NCBI GenBank assembly: GCA_002784505.1
Contig: PFLF01000114.1
Span: forward strand, 1-23,426
Direction of reading: 5' to 3'
DNA length: 23,426 nt
From: Candidatus Roizmanbacteria bacterium CG_4_10_14_0_8_um_filter_39_9
GTDB taxonomy: Bacteria; Patescibacteriota; Microgenomatia; UBA1406; GWC2-37-13
The notes beneath the pieces are model-generated. The model was not told the origin of the DNA, made no database searches, and worked only from the letters and a program-made list of their open reading frames with translations. This document shows positions 7,850 through 15,461 of the stretch, piece by piece. Position 1 is the first letter of the stretch; every line of letters begins with the position of its first letter. The translations under genes were made by a program, and so were the position numbers.

Positions 7850-9483
7850 AAAGGTTTATACAAAAGTATACAGAGGAGAAGTGCAAAGGTGATGATGGTT
7901 ATGTTATTACTTAACTGTTCAGTGGTCGTTTGTTCGTATGTCACCCGGACTATTGACGGCTCAGTTATGGATAAAATGGGACGACCCAGTTGATCAAAAC
8001 GGGAAGGAATAATCTGTTTGTCATTTATCTCAACTTTCCAAAAAGGAAAGTAATGAATATTGAGAGTGAGATTTTCTCCCAGTTTACCGTTGTATTCTTT
8101 TTGAAAAGGAGATGATTTAACGGTCTGCAAAGGAGCGTTTTCAAATGATCGCCAAAAGGTATAGTTTGCAGTTTTAGGCAAATACTCGGCCATATGATAT
8201 GCTGCTTTTTGTGCAATGTATTTATCTGAAACAAGATTGAGTAATATTTCGTTTGTGGAGTAGAGCCACGGTTTTGAAAAATATTTACTGGAGGTAAAAA
8301 GAATTATTCCAATGAAAAAAAAAGCGACGATTTTCTTAAAGGGTATCCGGATTGCATTGAATAAATATCCGGAAAAAAAGGCAAAGAAAAATGAGCCAAA
8401 AACAAGGAATCTCCAAGGGAATTGAAAGAGTGAAAAAACAGGAGCAAATAAGTTCCAAATAAACGATGACGGATAAAGGGTGAGAAATAATGACACTAAC
8501 CCGATTATTCCAATAAACGAATATATTTTTCTATGTTTTTTCTCACGTCTGAAACGCAATAAGAATGCACTCACTCCCAAAAGTCCTAAAACAATGTGAA
8601 TTTTGCCTAGTACAAATGGCATGGTGTCAGCATCACAACCCGGACCCGATCCGCCAAATTCCCAGGTAGGCGCGGTCCAAATTTGTTTGAGGCATAAGAA
8701 GTGATCATGAAAATTAGTTTTCTCTGCAACATATGACGCATAGGTAAGATGCGATTCGAGCAGTGCAGGAATAAGAAAGTAAGAGCCGAGCAGGAGCGCA
8801 AGAACAAACATGCTAAGCAGTTGTTTTTTATGAGGGAGAAGTAAAATATAGGACCCAATAATTATCAGGGAAATGAGTGAAAGCACATTGTGAACAGTAA
8901 AAAGCGCAGAAAGAATAAGGACGCCCAGAATAAAAGTAATTCTGCTTAGTTTTTCGCTGTGCAAATGTAATACAGAGAGTGTTAAAGGAAAAAGCGCCAG
9001 AAACCATATTTCTCCAAGATTTCCCCGAACAAATATTTCAATTGCAAACCAAATCGATGAAGAATAGAATGCTCCTCCAAGCAAACTTGCCTCTTCGGAG
9101 AAAAATCGTTTAAGAAATAAATACATAGCAATAAATGCCGAAACTATTGCCAGAAGAAAAGAAGTCTTAATTGCAATCGGAATGGGAATTCCAATAAGGT
9201 GAATTCCGGTAGTAACCCAGTAGGAAAAAGGGGCATAGAAATTAAACACGGGAAATCCTAACCCAAATGAGAGGTCGGGGGCAACACGAGGAAAAATATT
9301 GCCAGCCTTAATGTTTAACGCAAACTGCTGAATCCGCGCTGCCTGCGTATCGTCATGGAAATCAAACATACGGGGGTCAAAGGGATTGAGGCTGCTGCCC
9401 AAAAAGAAAATGACAGCAGTTAAGCAGATAATAAAAATGATGATCCGTTCATATTTCTTGAGCAGGGCAATAATAGGCCTCAT
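7819..9483 (-). CDS. PTPS-related / YfhO-like polytopic membrane protein
   Basis: A 554-residue membrane protein of the 6-pyruvoyl-tetrahydropterin-synthase-related (PF10131) type. After the first helix (about residues 12-30) comes FDFHDDTQAARI (H43, D44, D45), then FGLGFPVFNFYAPFSYW. A helix-rich core follows, then a C-terminal extracytoplasmic domain (about 475-525, starting NIHYFPFWKVEIND) and a final helix. This copies the layout of the 3843 gene, including the YFP.WKV segment, so the two are homologues but clearly diverged. It is first in the operon with the flippase and WaaE-like GT2, which places it in the same glycan pathway. The ATG at 9483 follows a -10 box by 13 nt. Probable GT-C activity is an inference. 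Confidence 0.8.
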   Translation of the reverse strand: MRPIIALLKKYERIIIFIICLTAVIFFLGSSLNPFDPRMFDFHDDTQAARIQQFALNIKAGNIFPRVAPDLSFGLGFPVFNFYAPFSYWVTTGIHLIGIPIPIAIKTSFLLAIVSAFIAMYLFLKRFFSEEASLLGGAFYSSSIWFAIEIFVRGNLGEIWFLALFPLTLSVLHLHSEKLSRITFILGVLILSALFTVHNVLSLISLIIIGSYILLLPHKKQLLSMFVLALLLGSYFLIPALLESHLTYASYVAEKTNFHDHFLCLKQIWTAPTWEFGGSGPGCDADTMPFVLGKIHIVLGLLGVSAFLLRFRREKKHRKIYSFIGIIGLVSLFLTLYPSSFIWNLFAPVFSLFQFPWRFLVFGSFFFAFFSGYLFNAIRIPFKKIVAFFFIGIILFTSSKYFSKPWLYSTNEILLNLVSDKYIAQKAAYHMAEYLPKTANYTFWRSFENAPLQTVKSSPFQKEYNGKLGENLTLNIHYFPFWKVEINDKQIIPSRFDQLGRPILSITEPSIVRVTYEQTTTEQLSNNITIITFALLLCILLYKPLWNKLRAILK

Positions 9484-9495
9484 ATAGGATACTTA

Positions 9496-9505
9496 TATTA
9501 TAATA
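9496..9505. promoter_or_regulatory. Palindromic bidirectional promoter core
   Basis: TATTATAATA is a perfect 10-bp palindrome in the 31-bp gap between two divergent genes. It contains TATAAT on the plus strand (9499-9504; 10 nt before the ATG at 9515) and on the minus strand (9502-9497; 13 nt before the ATG at 9483). Predicted leaders are about 3 and 7 nt. No clear -35 is seen on either side. Confidence 0.6.
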
Positions 9506-9514
9506 CAGATACCT

Positions 9515-10843
9515 ATGAAAAGAATCCTAAGGTTTGTTCTGTCCTGGTTTCCTCTTATCACAATTGTTCTTTTTGCTGCAATTATCCGAATGTGGAAATT
9601 GGGGAGTCTTCCGATGAACCTGCAGGAAGATGAGGTTATGACGGGATATGTAGGGAGGTTTATCCTTAAAAATTGGCGCGATGTATATGGAAATCCTTGG
9701 CCATTCTGGTATTTTGATAAATTTGGCGACTACTATATTGTCCTCCCCATTTATCTTAAGGGGCTTTCAACATTTATTTTTGGTGTAAATGAATTTGCAA
9801 TTCGTTTTCCAAGTGCGCTTCTTGGGGCGCTCAGTGTTATCCCTGTGTTTTTTATTTCCTATTGGACCTTCAATAAAAAAAAGATTGGATATTTTGCCGC
9901 CCTTTTTCTTACTATTTTGCCATGGCACATAACGCTATCGCGTGCATCAGCCGAAGGAATTATGGGAATCTTTTTTTACAGTACCGGACTCATGTTTATT
10001 GTCGGATATATGAATCGTAAAAAACGGGCTTATGCCTTATTAAGTTTTATTTTTTTTATTATCTGCTACTGGATATATCATCCATATCGGGTAGTAATTC
10101 CGCTTACATTGCTGCTTTTAAGTGCTGTATCACTGTTTTTCAAGGATAAGAAAACCCTTTCTCTTGCCTTGACTGGATTTTTAATCTTTACATTATTTAC
10201 TGGATATATCAGTACTACCAAATGGGGGAAGGGAAGATTTTCCCAGACGTCCATTTTAAGTCCAATGTCCGGAGTATCTGTACGGATACAGGAATTGATT
10301 TACGGTGAAGGACAACAAAAAATAGTTCTTGCACGAATCTTTCACAACAAAATATTAGGTTACGGACGGGAATTCCTCCGTCAGTATTCGATTTATTTTT
10401 CTGGAGAATATTTATTTGTCAAAGGGGGGTTGTCATATGCGTATTCGGTTCCTGAACAAGGCCTCCTTTATTTTTCATTCATTATTCCGCTCATTGCTGC
10501 TGCAATTTTTTTAGCAAGAGGTAATTTCCCAAAAGCGCAACAAAAAGTATTGTTTTTCTTGATCTTGCTTTTTTTCCTTGTTCCCATACCCGCAAGCCTT
10601 ACCTATATTGACGCTCCCAATATCCAGCGCTCGGTGGATATGACCGTGTTTTTCAGTTTGTTTGCCGGGTACGGATTATTTCAACTTTCAGAACAAAAAA
10701 AGTGGCTAAAGGTAATTTATTTTGTCGCCATTGCAGGATTTATTTTGAAGGGATATATTTTTGGCATGGGTATACGGTGCACACAGATCTATTTACCAGT
10801 CTCTATCGTAATGATGGACAAAAGACACTTATTGAATATGTGA
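9515..10843 (+). CDS. GT39-like glycosyltransferase, N-terminal part of a frameshifted gene
   Basis: 442 codons encode a polytopic GT39-like enzyme. LQEDEVMTGYVGRFI after helix 1 carries the acidic pair (D39, E40), followed by FGDYYIVLPIYLKGLSTFIFG and IRFPSALLGA, all typical of ArnT/PMT-related proteins. About eleven helices follow. The authentic sequence appears to run to about residue 416 (FILKGYIF). The remaining residues to the stop at 10843 look like out-of-frame translation, while the expected soluble tail continues in the -1 frame (10762-11196). A five-T run at 10758-10762 is the likely site: one more T would restore a protein of about 560 residues. This may be a real mutation, a sequencing or assembly indel, or a subpopulation variant. 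Confidence 0.82.
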   Translation: MKRILRFVLSWFPLITIVLFAAIIRMWKLGSLPMNLQEDEVMTGYVGRFILKNWRDVYGNPWPFWYFDKFGDYYIVLPIYLKGLSTFIFGVNEFAIRFPSALLGALSVIPVFFISYWTFNKKKIGYFAALFLTILPWHITLSRASAEGIMGIFFYSTGLMFIVGYMNRKKRAYALLSFIFFIICYWIYHPYRVVIPLTLLLLSAVSLFFKDKKTLSLALTGFLIFTLFTGYISTTKWGKGRFSQTSILSPMSGVSVRIQELIYGEGQQKIVLARIFHNKILGYGREFLRQYSIYFSGEYLFVKGGLSYAYSVPEQGLLYFSFIIPLIAAAIFLARGNFPKAQQKVLFFLILLFFLVPIPASLTYIDAPNIQRSVDMTVFFSLFAGYGLFQLSEQKKWLKVIYFVAIAGFILKGYIFGMGIRCTQIYLPVSIVMMDKRHLLNM

Positions 10844-11196
10844 AAAAGAATAAAGATAACTACGATAAAGTGTTTTTACCGACCTATGGGACCATGTCGA
10901 TGTATTATCTTTATTTTACCAATGATTTTGATCCGTCATATATAGGTCAAATTAAATATGATGTCCGTTTAGACCAATCACACAATGTATATTTCGTTGA
11001 TTCAGGGTGCACATCTGATAAAATATCACCGAATGATATGAAAAAGAACATTCTTATCATAAACAAAAATAATTGTTCAACTGATGCAGTTAACTTTAAA
11101 CAAATTGATGATATTTGGGGTGCCAATAAATTACTTGACTTTAAAGTGCTCATTCCAAACAAAGACCTTGGGGCTACAAAGAAAGTTACTGAGTAA
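10762..11196 (+). CDS. C-terminal part of the frameshifted GT39-like gene
   Basis: This frame continues the preceding gene after the T run. From 10762 it reads WHGYTVHTDLF, then GQKTLIEYVKKNKDNYDKVF and a hydrophilic domain of about 145 residues, the usual soluble tail of GT39-like enzymes in this window. An ATG at 10702 in this frame exists, but the codons between it and about 10760 are the wrong frame of a transmembrane helix, so that start is not credible. Unless it is reached by frameshifting, this segment is untranslated or a gene remnant. Its last 11 bp overlap the convergent GT39 gene. Confidence 0.6.
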   Translation, partial: WHGYTVHTDLFTSLYRNDGQKTLIEYVKKNKDNYDKVFLPTYGTMSMYYLYFTNDFDPSYIGQIKYDVRLDQSHNVYFVDSGCTSDKISPNDMKKNILIINKNNCSTDAVNFKQIDDIWGANKLLDFKVLIPNKDLGATKKVTE

Positions 11197-12703
11197 GTTC
11201 AAGCAGGTGAAGAGAAGATTCTTTATTGGGCTTATAATAGCTTTTAATAAGTTTTACTGGCCAGTCTGCGGGATAGTCTTTCATGTGAGAAGTTACAATA
11301 AGCACTTGTTTATTTTCGAGCAGATCTTTCTGATGAAATAAGACCCGCTCTGTTGTGAGTGGCCAATATCCCTTGATAAATATACGGTCCCCCGGTTGGA
11401 TAAATGTATCAAGGACATCTCCCGCCATACCGAAATCTCCCTCAGCCAACAGAACGACCTCTTTTTCCTTTGAGATTTCCCTTGCATATCCAATAATTTC
11501 TTTTGCCCCATATCCAACGGTAATTCCTTCAACGTACTGGCCCCGATCAGTTGGCGGGAAAATAATTCCCTTGTAGTCAAACCACATAAAGTAATCAAAA
11601 AACAGCGCGGCAAAAACGATAATTGCAGCTGAGGCAAATCTTATTCGTCTGTCTTTTAATTCTGATATAAAGTAAGTAGCAAAGATAAGGAGAAGTGTTC
11701 CAAAAAACATTATGTAGCGGGGAAATAATACTTTCGTCATCAGCGCAATTCCAAAATAAGATATTACAAGCCAACTCAAGAGATAAAGTGCAAGCTGGGC
11801 ATTATTTTTCCAGAGCTTATACATTCCCATTAAAGCAAAAGGGACAACTACCCATCCGAGCTCTGAAAAAACGTAGTAGGGAATGGTTTGCATGTTTGAC
11901 CATAGGACTGCAAAGGGATTTGCCCGAAGCTCGGTAAATGTCATAATAAATGTTTTGTTTTTTTCTTCTACAAAATGAAGGAATGGGGAGAGACGTTGGA
12001 TATTATATATGGCGAATGCTAAAACACCCGTGATCGCAAACAATATGAAAAATGACAGAAGCTTTGTCTTTTTTATTTTAAAGTAGGCCTCTTTCATAAG
12101 AATTGGCGCCAAGAGCGAAAGTCCGACAAATAGTCTTACCGATGACTTTGCGAGTAAACCCATTCCCGCAACAAGCCCGAAGATAATAGCAACGTCAAGA
12201 CGCATGGTATTAACCAGGAGGATTGAGAAAAAAAGAATCCAGATAAAAAAAGCGTTGACACCACTGTCGACCATTGCCATCCGATCATAGAAGAGAAAGT
12301 AGGGAAGAGCAATAAAAAGCAAGCTACCGATATACGCGGCCCGCTTATTAAATAAATAAAACAGGAGAGTAAATAATCCGGTAAGCCCAAAAAACCCCGT
12401 AGCTACCGAAAACATTCGCCCCGCAAATAAAGCATCGTTGGGAAAGAGCTTTAGGAAGGGGATAGTCCCCCACGTCTGAAGGGGTTGTTTTCCATCAGTC
12501 AGGGACACAAAGCGCCAAGCCGCATCATGCCATGCAACCTTTGCCCAGTGAATATAAATCCCTTCATCATTAAAAATAGGGAGTTCCAACAGGTGGTAAA
12601 CCCTTGTAAAAAAGTAGAGTGAAATCAATAACAAAATTAACCGAACATCTTTCCGAGAAAAGGTTTTTTTGAGAAAGGAAAAAACTACCTGAATGTCAAA
12701 CAT
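11186..12703 (-). CDS. GT39-like polytopic glycosyltransferase
   Basis: A 505-residue membrane protein. LPIFNDEGIYIHWAKVAW (D46, E47) is the ArnT/PMT-type acidic pair after helix 1, followed by GKQPLQTWGTIPFLKLF in place of the usual KPPL loop. About eleven helices follow and a soluble extracytoplasmic domain from about residue 390 (GAKEIIGYAREISKEKEV onwards). It probably transfers a polyprenyl-phosphate sugar to a surface glycan or protein. It lies downstream of the five-gene minus-strand operon but has its own extended -10 in the 27-bp gap. Its end overlaps the convergent frameshifted gene by 11 bp. Family assignment is firm, substrate unknown. Confidence 0.88.
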   Translation of the reverse strand: MFDIQVVFSFLKKTFSRKDVRLILLLISLYFFTRVYHLLELPIFNDEGIYIHWAKVAWHDAAWRFVSLTDGKQPLQTWGTIPFLKLFPNDALFAGRMFSVATGFFGLTGLFTLLFYLFNKRAAYIGSLLFIALPYFLFYDRMAMVDSGVNAFFIWILFFSILLVNTMRLDVAIIFGLVAGMGLLAKSSVRLFVGLSLLAPILMKEAYFKIKKTKLLSFFILFAITGVLAFAIYNIQRLSPFLHFVEEKNKTFIMTFTELRANPFAVLWSNMQTIPYYVFSELGWVVVPFALMGMYKLWKNNAQLALYLLSWLVISYFGIALMTKVLFPRYIMFFGTLLLIFATYFISELKDRRIRFASAAIIVFAALFFDYFMWFDYKGIIFPPTDRGQYVEGITVGYGAKEIIGYAREISKEKEVVLLAEGDFGMAGDVLDTFIQPGDRIFIKGYWPLTTERVLFHQKDLLENKQVLIVTSHMKDYPADWPVKLIKSYYKPNKESSLHLLELTQ

Positions 12704-12714
12704 AGTTAGCCTTA

Positions 12715-12723
12715 ATTATACCA
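12715..12723 (-). promoter_or_regulatory. Predicted extended -10 promoter for the GT39 gene at 12703
   Basis: Minus-strand TGGTATAAT (hexamer 12720-12715) ends 11 nt before the ATG, predicting a leader of about 5 nt. It shares the 15-base string AGAATGGTATAATTA with the promoter at 1594-1608. No strong -35 is seen. It allows this gene to be transcribed separately from the overlapping operon upstream. Confidence 0.55.
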
Positions 12724-12730
12724 TTCTTCC

Positions 12731-14200
12731 TTACTCTTTTTGCATCAATACATATGTTTTATTATCTGCAAATGTGTCTCGAACGAGGCTTACATTTGGG
12801 ATATGGTTTCTATCATTTTTTTCAAAGACAAGACACTCAGATCTTTTTAAGTTATTTAGTTTGTCAATAAAGTTTGGTATTGAATAGGAATAAACAGTCC
12901 TCATATCTGCATAATATGCCATGGAAGGGTGATTTCCCCACCAAGTAGTTGTTGTAATAACAAGATTCATTGATTTGAGCGTAGCATAGGATGTGCGAGT
13001 TGAGTCGCCAACCAACACAAATAGACCCCTGCATCCATTTTTTTTTGCAGGAATCGCAATCCTTTGATGGTCTTCAAGGGTTGAAAATGGCTGGGTGAGA
13101 AGTGAATTAATGGGGGTTATGGCAATAAAATAATACGTTCCAACAATAATTGATGTAGCGACGAGTACAACTGTTTTTTTTCTCAGCAAAATGAGGGGAT
13201 ATACGGCAAGAAGCGTAAATTGGGAAAGTACGGGGTAAATATACCACTCTATTTTTGTTTTTGTCAGATTAAGGAATACGAACCATGGGACGAAAAATAT
13301 GGTAAGAAAGATCAGATAGCGGTCAGATTTTTTTTTGAAAAATAAATACATGAAATATCCCAGAGAGAGACTGGCAGGAATCAAAAGCAACCTCAACTGA
13401 TCGACGAGAACAGTAACATAAAATGTACGCTGTCCGAAGTGCTGTTCGATTGACGCAGTAACCCTTTTGAAATGACTGTCAATAAAATGGTACTGAATAA
13501 AATTATATTTATAGACAATAAGCATTCCCACGAACCAAATACATGATATCCCCATCTGTATTCCCAGGTATTTTAAGCGGGAAATAAGTTGCTTTTTATT
13601 AATCTGTTTTGTTACGAACTCAAAGATATGGAATCCGAAAAACATAATGGGGGGAAAAAATCCAAGAAGTGATTTGCTAAGTGTTGCGATAAGGAGAAAA
13701 ATAACTGATGCCCATACATTTTCATACCACAGCACATATCCCAACCAACCCAACAGAAGAAAGACGTCAACATTTAAAGCCTGAGATCTCTGGAAAAAGA
13801 CAGGAAGAAATGCAGTGAGGATAACGGACAAGAGAGAAATGTATTTTGATTTTGTTACCCGCAATCCTAAAATATATTGAAAAAACAAAACAATACAACT
13901 GAGGAGCAGAGTGGCTATGCGGGTGGTTATTTCGGGCGCAAACGGCAGGAGTTCCATAACGCCGTAAAATAATGAAGGAATAGGGGGTTTGTCCAACCAT
14001 GCTTGTCCCTGCCAGACCGGAACAAAAAAAGACTTATTTCGTATCATTTCTCGGCCAACCTGAGCGTAAATTGATTCATCCCAATCAAAAAAGGGAGTAT
14101 TGCGGCTTATGATCAGAAATGCAACAAGTAAAAAAAACCCTGCAAGAAACAGAATGAAGGGAAAGTGATCAAGGAATATATTATTTTTTACTTTTTTCAT
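12731..14200 (-). CDS. GT39-like (ArnT-type) glycosyltransferase
   Basis: A 489-residue polytopic enzyme and one of the clearest ArnT-like proteins here. PFFDWDESIYAQVGREMI carries the catalytic-type pair D41-E42, and AWLDKPPIPSLFYG is the KPP loop of the PMT_2/GT39 family. About eleven helices are followed by a soluble tail of about 100 residues. The frame is open to 14242, but the ATG at 14200 (MKKVKNNIF) is preferred because it gives a short basic leader before helix 1. It overlaps the upstream gene's last 20 bases, so translation is probably coupled. It is the last gene of the 18900-12731 operon. It would move a lipid-linked sugar outside the membrane; the acceptor is unknown. Confidence 0.88.
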   Translation of the reverse strand: MKKVKNNIFLDHFPFILFLAGFFLLVAFLIISRNTPFFDWDESIYAQVGREMIRNKSFFVPVWQGQAWLDKPPIPSLFYGVMELLPFAPEITTRIATLLLSCIVLFFQYILGLRVTKSKYISLLSVILTAFLPVFFQRSQALNVDVFLLLGWLGYVLWYENVWASVIFLLIATLSKSLLGFFPPIMFFGFHIFEFVTKQINKKQLISRLKYLGIQMGISCIWFVGMLIVYKYNFIQYHFIDSHFKRVTASIEQHFGQRTFYVTVLVDQLRLLLIPASLSLGYFMYLFFKKKSDRYLIFLTIFFVPWFVFLNLTKTKIEWYIYPVLSQFTLLAVYPLILLRKKTVVLVATSIIVGTYYFIAITPINSLLTQPFSTLEDHQRIAIPAKKNGCRGLFVLVGDSTRTSYATLKSMNLVITTTTWWGNHPSMAYYADMRTVYSYSIPNFIDKLNNLKRSECLVFEKNDRNHIPNVSLVRDTFADNKTYVLMQKE

Positions 14201-15461
14201 AAAATATGATCGATGTATTGAACCGAATCGAGATAAGAACAATCATGGGAATAAATAGTAATAATAAGTAGCGGGGAAACATGGGGATAATAAATAAATA
14301 GAGGTTGTAAATTCCAATAAAGGAAATCAACATCCACTCCAGAAAAGAAACGTTTTTTTTATCTTTTTGTTTCAACATCATTATTATTACCATAATGGTA
14401 AAGATAAAAACAATACTCCACATAATCGACCACTCACCATAATGTGAAACAGGACTGTTATCAGTCCAGAACTTCCAGCTCCCCGTAAAGATGAGGCGAA
14501 GATAGTTGCCCGCAAACTCAAAGACATTGATTCCTGCCTGTTTATAAAACATCACAATATATTTTTGAACTCCAAGCCACTGTCTCAAACTGCCCCCCTT
14601 CAGAAAGAAAACTGCATAGGTGCTTATAAAGATGACAACTGCTCCTGCGTTGAGAACGATCCACTCTTTGAGTTTAAATTTTTTTGAAAAAAAGATAAGG
14701 GTAGTTAACCAGGCTATAATGAGTAAAAAATGTGTTGAAAATGTTTTTACCGATAGGAAACATCCAAAAAATACCGCAGAGAAAATGAGATGCAAAACAT
14801 TTTTTCTTTCCTCAAACAACATCAAAAATAGCACCATTAAAAGAAAAAAAGTCAGCTGAAATAGTTCAAGCTGTGGGCCGTGAATGAGCTGGTCGATAAA
14901 TAACGAATGAGTTGTAGTCAAAAGTATTGCCACAGATGCGGGAAGATAGGACTTGGTGCTTGAGGAAACAATAAAAAATATGGTAATCAATGTAATAAAA
15001 CCAAAGATAAGGAGGATGACGTGTTCGTTTTGAAAGACCCTGATGGAAATTCCAATAAGATATTTTCCTAAAGGCGGGTGCTCAGGATTAAGAAGCGTTG
15101 GGTCTGTTCCCCTCATATATTCGTGTCCTACATACGTGTAAAGCGTCGCATCGGAAACCCCTTTTGCACGCACAGAATCTATTATTTCTTTTTTTACTTT
15201 CTCAATATCTTTTTTTTCTTTGTTCTCATCAACGAAATTATTCCATCCGGTGTATTTATTTTTGAGAGCCCATGCATCCAATATTTTCATGGGTGAAACA
15301 TTTTGAGATTGGCTCCATTGAGACTCGTCATAAAGTTGTTTTGTCTTTTGGGCACTATATTTTGAAGTGTAGAGCGGTAAGTGTTGCACAACCACCATTG
15401 AAAGATAGCTCACAGAAATTATCAGAATTATTATGGCAAGAATTGGCTTTAAATTTTTCAT
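14181..15461 (-). CDS. PMT-like GT-C glycosyltransferase with an enlarged first loop
   Basis: A 426-residue membrane protein. Helix 1 (about residues 6-26) is followed by an unusually long loop (about 28-133) with a Lys/Glu/Asp-rich stretch near 79-100. Then come D104 and NPEHPPLGKYLIGI (HPPLGK at 128-133), which match the protein O-mannosyltransferase branch of GT39. About eight helices follow, and the protein ends directly after the last helix without the soluble tail seen in its neighbours. It overlaps the upstream gene by 4 bp (ATGA) and the downstream gene by 20 bp. By analogy it may glycosylate proteins or a surface polymer. The acidic pair is not in the usual DE form. Confidence 0.8.
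   Translation of the reverse strand: MKNLKPILAIIILIISVSYLSMVVVQHLPLYTSKYSAQKTKQLYDESQWSQSQNVSPMKILDAWALKNKYTGWNNFVDENKEKKDIEKVKKEIIDSVRAKGVSDATLYTYVGHEYMRGTDPTLLNPEHPPLGKYLIGISIRVFQNEHVILLIFGFITLITIFFIVSSSTKSYLPASVAILLTTTHSLFIDQLIHGPQLELFQLTFFLLMVLFLMLFEERKNVLHLIFSAVFFGCFLSVKTFSTHFLLIIAWLTTLIFFSKKFKLKEWIVLNAGAVVIFISTYAVFFLKGGSLRQWLGVQKYIVMFYKQAGINVFEFAGNYLRLIFTGSWKFWTDNSPVSHYGEWSIMWSIVFIFTIMVIIMMLKQKDKKNVSFLEWMLISFIGIYNLYLFIIPMFPRYLLLLFIPMIVLISIRFNTSIIFYEKSKK

Noticed and set aside
10702..10761. ATG at 10702 as the start of a separate small gene
   Set aside because: The codons up to about 10760 are an off-frame reading of a transmembrane helix in the GT39 gene; convincing coding in this frame begins only at the T run.
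10757..10763. Programmed -1 frameshift in the GT39 gene
   Set aside because: ATTTTTG is out of register for a canonical X-XXY-YYZ slippery site, and I see no clear stem-loop or upstream Shine-Dalgarno stimulator. A single-base loss or sequence error is simpler.
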